Numbered from the stretch's first letter, positions 9,003-18,545 are shown. The stretch is DNA of 64,000 nt from Acidobacteriaceae bacterium (GCA_903642225.1 CAHJWI010000018.1:1-64000), one strand, 5' to 3'. The notes: generated by a model from the letters alone, not told the origin. Numbers and translations: made by a program.

Positions 9003-10139
9003 TTACTCGGCCAGCACGGCCTTCGTCAGATTGCGTGGTTGGTCTACATCGATGCCCGCCTGCACTGCCATGAAGTACGAAAACATCTGCAGGGGAATCA
9101 CTTCTTCGATCACGAGCAACGGCTCGCTCATCTCGCGCACGGCAATTGACTGCGTCGCCAGCGCTATTACACGCTCGTCCCCCGCGTTATGGATTGCGAA
9201 GATATCCGCACCCTGTTTTCGCATATCCTGCATCAGCGCGATAACCTTCTCGTAGCGCTCCACAGACTCTTCGTCGGTGCGGTCCACAGTTGCCAGCATC
9301 ACTAGCGGCGTACCCTCGCCGACCAGCGCGTTTGGCCCATGCTTCAACTCGCCGCTGGGATAGCCCTCCGCATGCAGGTAGGCCGACTCTTTCAGCTTCA
9401 GTGCTCCCTCGCGCGCGATCGGGTAGTGCAAGCCGCGGCCCAGGAACAGCATACTTTGCGCGTCGGCATAGTGCCGCGCACAGCTTTCCGCGGCGGTCCG
9501 CCACCCGGCAAGCTGTTCGCGGATTGCACCGGGCAACTCCGCCAGCCGGGCCAGTCGCTCCGGCAACTCACCGGCTTTGATCGTGCCGTGCATCTCGCCC
9601 GCAACCAACGCGAGCAGGTAGAGATTCAACATCTGCGCTGTAAAGCTCTTGGTTGCCGGCACCGCACGCTCGCGACCCGCCTCGGTCGGCAGCGACACCG
9701 TCGCCTCCGTCGCCAGGCTCGACCCGGCGACGTTCGTGATCGCCATCGTCGAGTGGCCGTTCGCGGTCGCCCGACGCAGCGCTGCAAGCGTGTCTGCCGT
9801 CTCGCCCGACTGCGAAATCACCAGCACCGATGCGTCTTTCAACGCTTTCCTGGAGCGGTAGACGAACTCGCTCGCGTATTCCACGTCCACCGCCATGCCA
9901 GAAATCTCCTCCAGCAACAACTCGGCGACCATGCCTGCATGCCGGCTGGAGCCGCTCGCTAGGATCACCAATTCCCTACCGGCAATCTTCAGCCACTCCC
10001 GCGTCAGCTGCCATGGCTCCCCTGCAAAGCAGTCACCGGCGACGTACCTTGCGAGGGTGCGCTCCAGCATTTCGGGCTGCTCGTAAATCTCCCGCAACAT
10101 CCAGTTAGGATAGGGCGAGGGGGTCATCGTCTCGGACAT
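9003..10139 (-). CDS. SIS-domain GlmS-type amino-sugar isomerase/deaminase (NagB-II-like)
   Basis: This 378-residue protein carries two SIS domains like the isomerase half of glucosamine-6-phosphate synthase but has no N-terminal glutaminase domain. Diagnostic segments are ILASGSSRHA, VISQSGETADTLAAL, AVPATKSFTAQ, GRGLHYPIAREGALKLKESAYLHAEGYPSGELKHGP in consecutive order, and the C-terminal VDQPRNLTKAV. Stand-alone proteins of this type next to nagA commonly act as glucosamine-6-phosphate deaminases (NagB-II/AgaS group). The start has the ribosome site TAGGGAGA. About 40 bases upstream is the near-palindrome CCATATCTGG, a possible operator. It is divergent from nagA and forms an operon with the kinase gene. 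Confidence 0.85.
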   Translation of the reverse strand: MSETMTPSPYPNWMLREIYEQPEMLERTLARYVAGDCFAGEPWQLTREWLKIAGRELVILASGSSRHAGMVAELLLEEISGMAVDVEYASEFVYRSRKALKDASVLVISQSGETADTLAALRRATANGHSTMAITNVAGSSLATEATVSLPTEAGRERAVPATKSFTAQMLNLYLLALVAGEMHGTIKAGELPERLARLAELPGAIREQLAGWRTAAESCARHYADAQSMLFLGRGLHYPIAREGALKLKESAYLHAEGYPSGELKHGPNALVGEGTPLVMLATVDRTDEESVERYEKVIALMQDMRKQGADIFAIHNAGDERVIALATQSIAVREMSEPLLVIEEVIPLQMFSYFMAVQAGIDVDQPRNLTKAVLAE

Positions 10140-10617
10140 CGAACATCTCCCTAAGTGATCGTTTTACCCAGATATGGTCAGATTAGCGCGGAAGACCTGC
10201 TGAGAACACTGTCTGATGGTCGCTTAGCCTACTTTGGCTTGATCTGCAGGCAGTGCGAATACCGGCAACCCGGTCAACTCGCCGGTGCTGCTCAACGCTA
10301 CCGCCTCCACAAAGCCTGCGATATTCTCTAGCGTGGCATTGCTCAGCGGATATGTCACGCGCCACGTTTGCATCGTCGGGCGATGCACCACGTTCGATGC
10401 CGACGTTCTTCGAGCGGCAGGATCTCCTTGTCTAGAGGCTAAACATCCATAGCTCCAGACTGATCGTTTGCTTGCCAAATTGTCGAAGCGTAATGTCTCT
10501 CCTGTATACACACGCTCGGTTTCTGCTCAGGGCGAAGCTTCAACCTTGAAATCATGCACTGACAATGTCTTGCCCGCATTTTCTCATCTGGGGGATGAAG
10601 TTCTGACACACACGTTG
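10140..10617. other. divergent promoter region with an unrecognised minus-strand ORF
   Basis: About 480 bases between the isomerase gene and nagA. A minus-strand ORF (10224-10511, 95 codons, ending LPVFALPADQAKVG) looks protein-like but has no family I recognise, and it is too short to be an intact enzyme. The rest should contain the promoters of the two divergent amino-sugar transcripts. I cannot place -35 and -10 elements with confidence. Confidence 0.4.
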
Positions 10618-11778
10618 ATGGCTCAGAAGGTTTTGACACCGGACGGCTGGCTCAAAGACGCCGAAGTGCAGGTGGAGGATGGCGTTATAGTCTCGCTGGA
10701 CCAAGCCGAACCCCAAGCCGAAGCTTCGGGCGGAAGCGACATCCTTGTGCCCTGCTTTTTCGACATTCACTTTCATGGCGCGATGGGCCATGACCTGATG
10801 GCAGCAACCGCGCCAGAGCTTGCCATGATCGAACAATTTCTCGCCCGTCACGGCGTGGGCGCTTACCTGCCGACGACCGTCACCAGCCCGGTCGACGAGA
10901 CGCTGCGTGCACTGGAGCGCCTGGGAAACGCCGTGGAAGGGGGCGGGTCCCGGGAAACCACTGGAACCTGTACGGATCGTGCGATCCCCGTCGGCATCCA
11001 CCTGGAAGGTCCATTCGTCTCGCATGCCAAGCGGGGTGTTCACCCTCCAGCGAGCATCCTGGAGCCCTCGATTGCACTGTTCGACCGCTTTCAGGAGGCG
11101 GCCGACGGCAACATCCGCCTGCTCACGATTGCCCCTGAGCTGCCGCATGCGCTGGAGTTGATAGCCCACGCCAGTGCCGGTGGCGTTCGCATCAGCCTGG
11201 GGCACAGTGACGCAACCGCTGCACAGGCCAGGGAGGGTATAGCCGCAGGAGCGCGCAGTGCCACCCACACGTTCAATGCCATGCGAGCACTGGACCACCG
11301 CGAGCCGGGCATTCTTGGAACGGTGCTGGACGAACAGGATCTTTTTGCCGAGCTTATCTGCGACGGCATCCACGTCGACCCCGTGCTTGTACGTCTGTGG
11401 CTGCACATGAAGCGTGAGGCGCGAGGCATCCTTGTGACCGACGGCATGGCCGCGACCGGCATGCCAGACGGCACCTACCGCCTGGGCGATCTGTCTGTCG
11501 AGGTGCATGATGGCACCTGCATGGCCGGTGGGCGGCTGGCCGGCAGCGTGCTCACGATGGATCGCGCAGTCGATAACCTGCGGGCTTACACCAGATGCTC
11601 CCTGGAGACCGCGGCGCGGCTGGCCTCGGCAAACCCAGCCGCGCTGCTCGGCCTTCCAAGCCTGGGGCTCGCCGCGGTTGGACGACCCGCAAGTTTCAAC
11701 GTCTATTCCGCCGACGGCGCGCGTTGCGGCACCATCCTACGCGGAAGGCGAGTGTCCGGACCGGCTGATCTGAAATAG
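10618..11778 (+). CDS. nagA: N-acetylglucosamine-6-phosphate deacetylase
   Basis: This 386-residue amidohydrolase converts GlcNAc-6-phosphate to glucosamine-6-phosphate and acetate. From ATG 10618 the metal-site motif DIHFHG is at residues 49-54, the metal-binding glutamate lies in GIHLEGPF (Glu130), histidines in LGHSDA (His196) and THTFNAM (His217), and the catalytic aspartate in VTDGMAATG (Asp275). Length and order match NagA. The frame is open further upstream (TTG at 10468), but the family start corresponds to MAQKVLTPDG. With the divergent isomerase/deaminase and kinase it completes a GlcNAc breakdown route. A broken DeoR-type regulator follows. Confidence 0.93.
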   Translation: MAQKVLTPDGWLKDAEVQVEDGVIVSLDQAEPQAEASGGSDILVPCFFDIHFHGAMGHDLMAATAPELAMIEQFLARHGVGAYLPTTVTSPVDETLRALERLGNAVEGGGSRETTGTCTDRAIPVGIHLEGPFVSHAKRGVHPPASILEPSIALFDRFQEAADGNIRLLTIAPELPHALELIAHASAGGVRISLGHSDATAAQAREGIAAGARSATHTFNAMRALDHREPGILGTVLDEQDLFAELICDGIHVDPVLVRLWLHMKREARGILVTDGMAATGMPDGTYRLGDLSVEVHDGTCMAGGRLAGSVLTMDRAVDNLRAYTRCSLETAARLASANPAALLGLPSLGLAAVGRPASFNVYSADGARCGTILRGRRVSGPADLK

Positions 11779-11795
11779 TGAAGTCCAGCCAGTGT

Positions 11796-12180
11796 GACCA
11801 AGACCGACCTCGCGCAAAAAAAATAATGTGTTGCTGCGGCGGGCGACATCACCATCGAGGCACTGATCGCGCAGGTCGGCACCTCGGCTCCAAGCATTGG
11901 CCGCGACCTCACTAAGCTGGAGCAGCGTGCCCTGGTGCGGCGAACCCACGGCGTCGTCACCCTGGTCGAACCTCAGTTGTGCGAGCCGTTTCGCCACGAC
12001 ACCTCCTTTAAGCGCGAGAGTTGCGTTCTGCGATGCAAAGCGCCGCATCGGTCTTGCCACCGCCGAACGCATTCGCGAAAAGGAAACGGTCGGTCTGACC
12101 ACAGGAACGACCACCGCTCAGGTAGGCAGGGCGCTGAGACACCGGCGCGGTCAATCCGTCATCACCCTGCGCTGGTAAAC
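11796..12180 (+). pseudogene. DeoR-family transcriptional regulator, frameshifted remnant
   Basis: Downstream of nagA the reading is AAAGDITIEALIAQVGTSAPSIGRDLTKLEQRALVRRTHG in consecutive blocks, the winged helix of a DeoR repressor. It continues with EPQLCEPFRHDTSF. After a frameshift near 12030 come AKRRIGLATAERIREKETV, GLTTGTTTAQVGRAL and a final stop. This covers the DNA-binding domain and the start of the sugar-phosphate sensor domain; the rest of the sensor is lost. A run of eight A at about 11816-11824 shifts the frame ahead of the HTH. In related loci an intact DeoR gene beside nagA represses amino-sugar genes, so control here may be lost or provided elsewhere. Confidence 0.8.
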
Positions 12181-12997
12181 ATCGGCAGGCGTCGCGCTCA
12201 GAAGCAGCAAGGCTTCCGTAGTGTCCTGTACGTCGAATCGAATCAGCAGACTACACCCTCACTTCTATGTCGTCACTCATCCGGGCTGCAGGCGCGCATC
12301 CAGACGAAGTTGCAGAAGTATGATCCAATGCCGACGGCCTGCAAACGTGTAGCGACGCGGGTCCCGAGGTGAGAACCATTCACAGTGCGTCAGAGATGCA
12401 GCACCTGGACCGAAACCGCCCGGAGAACGGATCACTGATCGCGTTCTCGAAGAGGTCTATCTACGACGGCCGCCTCGTTACCTTCCCTGGTGTTGGCAAC
12501 GGTCTGGCTGCTATGACACAGCCTCTTAGGTTTGATTTCAGACGCAAGTAACATCCTTGTTACCGCGTCGAGGATCTTTGGTCGAGCAGCTTACCTGCCC
12601 TCTTAGCAACCAAACAACGAGGTGAGTTCCGAGGTGAGTGATGCACTGACGCTATAGTGCTGCGCCATCCAAGGCTTACCGTGGGTGGTACGTCGCAGAC
12701 ATTTGCGCCGTGCAGTGCTGTAAGCGCTGTGTATGAATGCTGACTTCTTGCAAGGCACGCGTCGCCTGAAGGCGACGCCCCCTGTGGCGGCTTTGTTATA
12801 CAGTTCGCAGCAGCATAGCCTCCTTTCGCATAATCGGCGTGGTGTGCCCACACGCGTTGTGCGAAGTCGGCCGTAACTAGCAATTGGCAAACACGGCAGT
12901 GGCGTACCACTGGCTGGCCTTGTGGCTGCCAACAAGCACGTTCGCATCGTTGTCCCACGTGAGACTGTTCCAGTCGTTGGCGAAGAAGGAGCAATGA
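12181..12997. other. intergenic stretch at the left edge of the polysaccharide cluster
   Basis: About 800 bases without a recognisable intact gene. A 60-codon plus-strand ORF (12369-12551) and a 114-codon minus ORF (12603-12947) have no known motifs, and the first part may be decayed DeoR sensor sequence. The stretch contains the hairpin at 12759-12778 and should hold the promoter of the epimerase gene. Confidence 0.5.
12759..12778. terminator. perfect hairpin GCGTCGCC-TGAA-GGCGACGC
   Basis: An eight-base-pair perfect GC-rich stem with a TGAA loop lies alone in the intergenic region about 220 bases before the epimerase gene. It lacks a T-tract on either side, so it is a terminator-like or attenuator-like structure rather than a textbook intrinsic terminator. 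It marks a plausible boundary between the amino-sugar locus and the polysaccharide cluster. Confidence 0.4.
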
Positions 12998-13954
12998 ATG
13001 GTGGAGAAGCAACTTAAGGGACGTTGCCTGGTGCTGGGTGGACGAGGATTCATTGGATCGCATCTGGTCGACACACTTCTCGCCAACGGGGTGCAAACCC
13101 GTGTCCTGGTCCGGCGACCGCCGGCTGATGCAGGGCCATCTGCGGCATACCGGAGTCACGATCTGCTTGAAATGTTTACCGGCGACTTCAATAATGAGAT
13201 GGATCTACTGACGGCGATGGACGACTGTGATTCATGCGTCCACCTGATCTCCACAACGCTTCCCAGCACCTCCAATCAGAACATGATGTACGACATACAG
13301 ACGAATCTGGTGGGAACGGTTCGGTTGCTGCAGTATGCGAAAAAGATCGGCCTTTCGAAGTTGGTTTTTGTCTCGTCAGGAGGAGCGGTCTACGGCGACG
13401 CGCTAACTCAATCGATCGACGAAGGGCACCCAACTAATCCCAGGTCGTCATACGGCATCACAAAGCTTGCTTCGGAGAAGTATTTGACTCTTCACGCAAG
13501 CGAGACATTTTCTACAATAATCCTGCGCTTTTCTAATCCTTATGGACCACGGCAAAGAACCACCATTAACCAAGGGGCGATCGCAGTCTTCCTCAATCAG
13601 GCAATGAGGAACGAAGAAATCAATATTTGGGGTGACGGCGAAGTCGTGCGTGACTATGTGTTTATCAGCGACTGCGTCGCGGCGATTGTGAAAGCTTTGC
13701 GATATGACGGCGATGAAACACTTTTTAACATCGGCTCTGGTTCAGGTCGCAGCTTGAACCAGGTTGTGGCGTGCCTTGAAGACTTTCTTGGCAGGCGGGT
13801 TGCCGTCAATTACATGGCGAGGCGATCTGTCGATCCTGCGCACAATGTGCTGAACATTGAACGCGCTCGTCAGCACCTTTCATGGCAAGCGCAGGTGTCG
13901 TTCGAAGAAGGACTGGCACTTACGGCAACGTGGTATCGACAAAACATGTTGTGA
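12998..13954 (+). CDS. NAD-dependent epimerase/dehydratase (sugar-nucleotide type)
   Basis: This 318-residue protein is an extended SDR of the UDP-glucose 4-epimerase/dTDP-sugar group. The N-terminal loop GGRGFIGSHL is at about residues 14-23, HLISTTLPS at about 82-90, the active-site serine block VFVSSGGAVYG at about 123-133, and YGITK at about 153-157. RDYVFISDCV and a C-terminal NIGSG box follow. It probably epimerises or dehydrates a nucleotide sugar for the polysaccharide. The ATG follows AGAAGGAG. It opens the polysaccharide cluster and is followed 65 bases later by a GT4 gene on the same strand. Confidence 0.9.
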   Translation: MVEKQLKGRCLVLGGRGFIGSHLVDTLLANGVQTRVLVRRPPADAGPSAAYRSHDLLEMFTGDFNNEMDLLTAMDDCDSCVHLISTTLPSTSNQNMMYDIQTNLVGTVRLLQYAKKIGLSKLVFVSSGGAVYGDALTQSIDEGHPTNPRSSYGITKLASEKYLTLHASETFSTIILRFSNPYGPRQRTTINQGAIAVFLNQAMRNEEINIWGDGEVVRDYVFISDCVAAIVKALRYDGDETLFNIGSGSGRSLNQVVACLEDFLGRRVAVNYMARRSVDPAHNVLNIERARQHLSWQAQVSFEEGLALTATWYRQNML

Positions 13955-14019
13955 GAGGCACTTGATGGGCGGTCTGAGGTCCTCGTCACGCATGAGATTT
14001 TGTTTCCGAAAGGACTATT

Positions 14020-15099
14020 TTGCTGATCGTTCATGTCCTCGATCACCATTGGCGTTATAACGGCATGGTGCATGCTGCTGTCGACCTTGCCTGCGAGCAG
14101 GTGCAGCAGAATCATCAGGTCGTAATTTGTTCCCTCACCAACCAAGGATCCTTTGCCGCGTTGCTTGCAGCACAGGGCGTGGAGCTCATCCAGCTCAGTC
14201 CGAAAGCCAATCCAATGATGAACCTTTTTGGACTATGGCGTGTGATGCGTCGAGTGAGGCCCGATGTGGTGCACGCTCACATGATCAGGTCGGCTCTGGT
14301 CGGGTTTTGCGCGGCCAAAATTCTTCGTGTGCCGTTTATCACCTGCGTGCAGAATTCCTTTTCAAAGTACGCGAAGCTGATGGGTTTGGGAGCGCTCGTT
14401 ATTACTGGCTGCAATGCCGTGGCGGAGGACATGGAGCAGCGAGGGATCCCTCGATACAAGCTGCGACCTATCCTGAACGGCACTATCGGCTCTGCTCGGA
14501 TACGGGAAAGTCACGAGGTGGCACCGACGTTTTCGTTTCAGCGTCCGGCCGTTGTGACCTTTTGCGGAATGCACTCTCGTAAAGGGGTACCCGACTTAAT
14601 TACGGGCTTCCAGATGGCTCGCAAATCTCACCCGGAGATGCATCTTTACCTCTTCGGCGAAGGGCCGGAACGCGACGATTTTGCACGACTGGTGAACTCA
14701 GATAATACCTCGCACATAACCTTTTGTGAGCCGGTTCCGAATGCGGCTCCATACCTGCGCGCCGCAGACGTCTTTGTTCTGGCCTCGCTTGCCGACCCTG
14801 CACCCCTGGTGATCTGTGAAGCACGGGAGGCGGGTCTAGCGGTGATCGGTACCCGCGTCGACGGCATTCCGGAACTACTTGAAGGAGGGCTCGCAGGGAT
14901 CTTGGTAAAGCCGCATGCACCTCATGAAATAGCGCGATGGCTAGTGGAACTGCTCCGGGATGAGGAAGCGTTGGAGCAGTGGCGACGTAAGAGCCAACTC
15001 AGGGTCGACCGCCTAACCGTGCGACGAGTTGCCGAGCAATCAGTCGAGGTGTATCGCGAAGTTTGCGGAGAGCCTGTTTTTGCGATTGTTGCTCCGTAG
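14020..15099 (+). CDS. GT4-family glycosyltransferase
   Basis: This 359-residue GT-B transferase starts at a TTG preceded by GAAAGGA at ideal spacing. The N-terminal domain begins IVHVLDHHWRYNGMVHAAVDLA and includes DVVHAHMIRSALVGF. The C-terminal donor-binding domain has FCGMHSRKGVPDLI, YLFGEGPERDDF and FVLASLADPAPLVICEAREAG, the EX7E-like element of family GT4. No signal peptide or membrane anchor is seen, so it acts on the cytoplasmic face with undecaprenyl-linked acceptors. It resembles the GT4 at 20167 (same start VIxHVxxxxxYxxGxVHxAVDLAC and HAHM), suggesting an old duplication. Confidence 0.92.
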   Translation: MLIVHVLDHHWRYNGMVHAAVDLACEQVQQNHQVVICSLTNQGSFAALLAAQGVELIQLSPKANPMMNLFGLWRVMRRVRPDVVHAHMIRSALVGFCAAKILRVPFITCVQNSFSKYAKLMGLGALVITGCNAVAEDMEQRGIPRYKLRPILNGTIGSARIRESHEVAPTFSFQRPAVVTFCGMHSRKGVPDLITGFQMARKSHPEMHLYLFGEGPERDDFARLVNSDNTSHITFCEPVPNAAPYLRAADVFVLASLADPAPLVICEAREAGLAVIGTRVDGIPELLEGGLAGILVKPHAPHEIARWLVELLRDEEALEQWRRKSQLRVDRLTVRRVAEQSVEVYREVCGEPVFAIVAP

Positions 15100-15617
15100 C
15101 GTCGCGGCTTGGCTGTGAAGCCGTAAACACAATCCCCCTCACGGCTCCTGTCTGCGTACTTGCACCTGAGTACAGGTGTTCTGCTTAGCTTAGGTATTGC
15201 CCTTGACTCGTGGCTTCTTCGGGCAGCCCAGCGAGTGACGTTCGGGCTTTCAGCGGCAGAAGTGTATGCGTGGAGATGGCTGAATTCCATAATGTTTAGG
15301 TGAATTGTTACCGTCTCTCTCGATTAATGACAAAAGTTCCTGATTGTGGAAGATTTCCCCGCAAGGTTGGGAAATTCGGGCTATTGCCTATCCTGTAGCA
15401 TCAGGATGACCTGAGTAGACAGGCTTGTTCCCGCCTCATTCGCCACAGAGAAATGCTCCGCTAGCGAAGCCATGCCGTGAGAACAATGGCGTGTACCTTT
15501 GTGCCTCAATGCACACGATTTTCAGCGAACCGCGTCGCGGTTGCAGCGCAGTGTGAATACGGTGGAGCGCAGCGGGGCACGTGAGACAGGCCATGTTCTT
15601 AGAGGAAAGAGAGATGT
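15100..15617. other. intergenic regulatory stretch before the GH16 gene
   Basis: About 520 bases without a convincing gene. It contains the palindrome AACCGCG-T-CGCGGTT at 15528-15542, about 75 bases before the GH16 start, which could be an operator. No RNA gene or repeat is recognised elsewhere in it. Confidence 0.5.
15528..15542. promoter_or_regulatory. perfect palindrome AACCGCG-T-CGCGGTT upstream of the GH16 gene
   Basis: A perfect seven-base inverted repeat with one central base in the long leader region of the secreted GH16 protein. Position and symmetry fit a dimeric-regulator operator. No regulator gene is adjacent, so the binding partner is unknown. Confidence 0.35.
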
Positions 15618-17435
15618 ATGACCAACACGAGCTTGCTGAAAAGATCCTGTCGTTTATTGCGGCTTCTACGTCTCGGAGTAGTACTTTGCGTCGTTCCCGT
15701 CCTCTTTCCCGCGAATTCCATCTTTGCGGATGCGGGTTACGTAATGTTGAACGGGGGTGCGACGCAGGGCAATGCGCTTACCCTTGCTTACGGCAATTCA
15801 GTTAATGGTGGGAGTCTAGTCACTTACTGGCAGAATGGTCAGGTGCAGATCAGCGTGCTAGCTTCGACCAATAATCACTATGAGCTGGTGGAGAGTGTGG
15901 GCCACCGGTGCGTGACGGCGACGGGTACCGCTGTAACGGTTTCGACGTGCGTGGCGAGCCCGAGCCAATTAATGACGCTGACCCCTCAAGGTGCGGGATA
16001 CATTGTGCAGGCATCAACCGGAAACTGCCTTGCATCGCAAGCGAGTTTTTCGCCGGTGCAAGCGGAGCCGTGCAGCGGAGCGACGACGCAGAACTGGGCG
16101 TTCAGCGGAGCAACACCGCTGGTTGTGGGAGGAACACCGACGGCAACACCGACGACCCCCCCGACAACCACAACGACTGTGACCACACCTACCAGTGGGG
16201 GTACAACGCTGGGATCTTGGTCGATGCTGAACGAAGGTGCAACGCAGGGTAACAGCATGGTACTGATGTATGGCATTTCGCGAGATGGAGGCGGACTGAC
16301 AACCTATTGGCCGCAAGGCAACGGCGGCATCAATGTGGTAGCGATGGCGAACAGCCAATACGAACTTGTAGAGAACACTGGCTTTCGTTGTGTGACGGTT
16401 GTTGGTTCAAGCGTGAACGTTGCAGGATGCACGGGTGCAACGGGTCAATTGTTTACCTTGAGTCCACAAACAGATGGCTCCTACAGCGTGCAGGCGACGG
16501 GGACGGGACAGTGCCTGGAGGCACCGGCCGCGTTTGCCACGGTGGCGGCATTGCCGTGCAATGTTGCTCTGAACGAACGCTGGCTCTTCAGTGGGAAAGC
16601 GTCATTGTCTTCTGTGCTGTCGACAACAACGACGACCACGCCTGTTGCTACATCTCCGGCGACCACGCCCGCGACACCAACTGTACCGACTCCTTCGTCG
16701 ACCGTTCCAGCCGGGTATCACCTGACCTTCGATGACGAGTTTACGACGTTGAACCTTTCAGACCAGAGCGGCACAGGAGCGAAGTGGTACACGCATACGG
16801 TGCAGTGCTGCCTGTACGACACCTCCGCTCCGGCGACACCGACCTATATGGCGGGAGCGACGGCACCTGCCGGACAGAACCCGTATTCACTAGCGAGCGG
16901 CGGAGGCCTGGACATACGACTTCAGAAGACAAATGGCTCCTGGTATTCTGGCGTGCTTGCAACGGTGGACAGCAATGGCCAGGGGTTTGCGCAGCAGTAT
17001 GGATATTTTGAAATGAAGGCGAAATTCCCTGAAGGGCTTGGAACATGGCCAGCGTTCTGGCTGTTGAACCAGGCCGCGCTGACGGCACACGCCTCCCCCG
17101 GAGAGATCGACATTGTGGAGTCTTACATGCAGTTTCCGACATACATCAACACGACCCTGCACGACTGGACTCCGCCTGCGACGGCACCAGGGTACAAGCA
17201 GGCCGCGGTTGCGAACCTATCGAGCGGTTTCCATACGATAGGTATGTTGTGGACTGCGACTACGATGACGTTCTACTGCGACGGTGCGGCGTTATACTCG
17301 CTGCCAACGCCTCCTATCATGAACCAGCCATACTACCCCATCGTCGACTTGGGGCTTGGGGGTGGCTGGCCGACGGCGCAGACGCCACAGCAATCGGACA
17401 TGATCGTGCAGTACATCCGCGTCTACGCTCCCTAG
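15618..17435 (+). CDS. secreted GH16 endo-glycanase with two ricin-type lectin domains
   Basis: This 605-residue protein has a signal peptide (basic start, hydrophobic stretch to about residue 37). Two related lectin-like domains of about 125 residues follow (roughly 40-165 and 200-330). Each starts with MLNxGATQGN and ends with a QxW-type NWAFSG or RWLFSG motif, as in ricin-type beta-trefoils. Thr/Pro-rich linkers separate the parts. The C-terminal GH16 domain (about 365-605) holds the catalytic motif EIDIVE with Glu496 as nucleophile, Asp498 and Glu501 as acid/base. GH16 enzymes cut beta-1,3/1,4-glucans and galactans. In this cluster it may trim the polymer or free it from cells. The two lectin modules look duplicated. 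Confidence 0.9.
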   Translation: MTNTSLLKRSCRLLRLLRLGVVLCVVPVLFPANSIFADAGYVMLNGGATQGNALTLAYGNSVNGGSLVTYWQNGQVQISVLASTNNHYELVESVGHRCVTATGTAVTVSTCVASPSQLMTLTPQGAGYIVQASTGNCLASQASFSPVQAEPCSGATTQNWAFSGATPLVVGGTPTATPTTPPTTTTTVTTPTSGGTTLGSWSMLNEGATQGNSMVLMYGISRDGGGLTTYWPQGNGGINVVAMANSQYELVENTGFRCVTVVGSSVNVAGCTGATGQLFTLSPQTDGSYSVQATGTGQCLEAPAAFATVAALPCNVALNERWLFSGKASLSSVLSTTTTTTPVATSPATTPATPTVPTPSSTVPAGYHLTFDDEFTTLNLSDQSGTGAKWYTHTVQCCLYDTSAPATPTYMAGATAPAGQNPYSLASGGGLDIRLQKTNGSWYSGVLATVDSNGQGFAQQYGYFEMKAKFPEGLGTWPAFWLLNQAALTAHASPGEIDIVESYMQFPTYINTTLHDWTPPATAPGYKQAAVANLSSGFHTIGMLWTATTMTFYCDGAALYSLPTPPIMNQPYYPIVDLGLGGGWPTAQTPQQSDMIVQYIRVYAP

Positions 17436-17492
17436 GCGATCGCTTTAGCGCAGGACTCCTCGTGTCGCATCCTGCGTCAACCGCTGCACCAT

Positions 17493-18545
17493 CTATTGGG
17501 TGCGGCACGAGGCTGTCATTTTCGACGGCAGGTGAGTCACAACCGATTGCGCGACTGAGGGCGGTGAAACAGCGGCCAAGGAGGGCTGGCAGGCGTCTTG
17601 GTAATGAAGTATGCGCGTGCGCCTCTTGCTTCGTCCCCAGCTCAAGCTTTCCACGATACGCTTGCCATTTTGCTGCAAGTGGTACATAACGCGATCGCGG
17701 ATAGAGAGAGGCTTGGGCCGGAGTGCCTCCAATGCAGGAAACTTGTCGATCGCCGCCTGGTAGGGGTCGCAGTCCGCCTGCGTCCAAGGGGGAAATGATC
17801 CATGCCATGGTTTTGGGCTGGACATGAAGTGCTTGATACGTGGTTTGATCTTGGTCTCGATCCGGGAGTTCCTTAAAAACACAGGGTAGTTCCAGGCGAG
17901 GGACATAGGAAGCCTGCGGTGCTTGCCCGCCAGATTGAGGGCATCCTGGTCTGGAAAACGCGAGCCATGACCGAGACGCACAAAATGGTTCCAAGCCTCA
18001 AGTCCGGTCGTCTCCCAACCTTTGGCCTTGATGCGAAGCGCGCCGCTGTTGAAGTACTTAAGCTGTTCAGCTTTCGTGAAACCAATTGAGTGAAGGTGTC
18101 GACGTAGATCATTGCTAAGGGGCGTATCATCTGCCAAAAGAAATGTCATCGGGTCGTTGGCAGCTAGAAAGCATCCGTCGGGTACGTCTATATCGATCAG
18201 CGGGTCAAGCGAATCGAGTATGTGAATGTCGCCATCGAGATATAGATAGTCGGTGTAATGTGCGGGGGCGAAGCGGTTGAGAAACAGTCGCGCCATCATA
18301 GAAGACGCCCCTTCTATGATCTTGGGATCGAGAGCGATAAGAGTGATGCCCTCGGACGCGCACATGGGCTGCACCAGATCGAACACGGCTTGAACCACGC
18401 CGATACAATAAATCGTCACATCTGCTTTGTGCTTGCTGCTATGAAGCCGGGCCTGCATTGCGCTGACGAAGGTAGGAAAAAGGTACGTTGAATCCGTGGT
18501 GTACACGATGCAACAAGTAGGTTTGGAGCTTAGGAGCTCACTCAT
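17493..18545 (-). CDS. GT8-like glycosyltransferase
   Basis: This 350-residue protein has the GT-A plan of family GT8. The N-terminus is CCIVYTTDSTYLFPTFVSAM, the metal-binding DxD is the DGD of LYLDGDIHI (Asp104, Asp106), and YFNSGALRIK and FPDQDALN boxes follow as in glycogenin/LPS galactosyltransferase relatives. The usual C-terminal HxxGxxKPW element appears as HFMSSPKPWHG. It likely adds a hexose to the lipid-linked repeat unit. Its ATG overlaps the TGA of the flippase gene (ATGA), so translation is coupled. The C-terminal 50 residues are basic and of unknown role. Confidence 0.88.
   Translation of the reverse strand: MSELLSSKPTCCIVYTTDSTYLFPTFVSAMQARLHSSKHKADVTIYCIGVVQAVFDLVQPMCASEGITLIALDPKIIEGASSMMARLFLNRFAPAHYTDYLYLDGDIHILDSLDPLIDIDVPDGCFLAANDPMTFLLADDTPLSNDLRRHLHSIGFTKAEQLKYFNSGALRIKAKGWETTGLEAWNHFVRLGHGSRFPDQDALNLAGKHRRLPMSLAWNYPVFLRNSRIETKIKPRIKHFMSSPKPWHGSFPPWTQADCDPYQAAIDKFPALEALRPKPLSIRDRVMYHLQQNGKRIVESLSWGRSKRRTRILHYQDACQPSLAAVSPPSVAQSVVTHLPSKMTASCRTQ

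Noticed and set aside
10468-10617. Longer nagA starting at TTG 10468.
   Set aside because: The extra 50 residues do not resemble the family and no ribosome site precedes the codon.
17440-17500. Short inverted repeats (CGCAGGA/TCCTGCG and GCACC/GGTGC) between the convergent GH16 and GT8 genes as a terminator.
   Set aside because: Short stems with long loops and no T-run; too weak to call, though the location would suit one.
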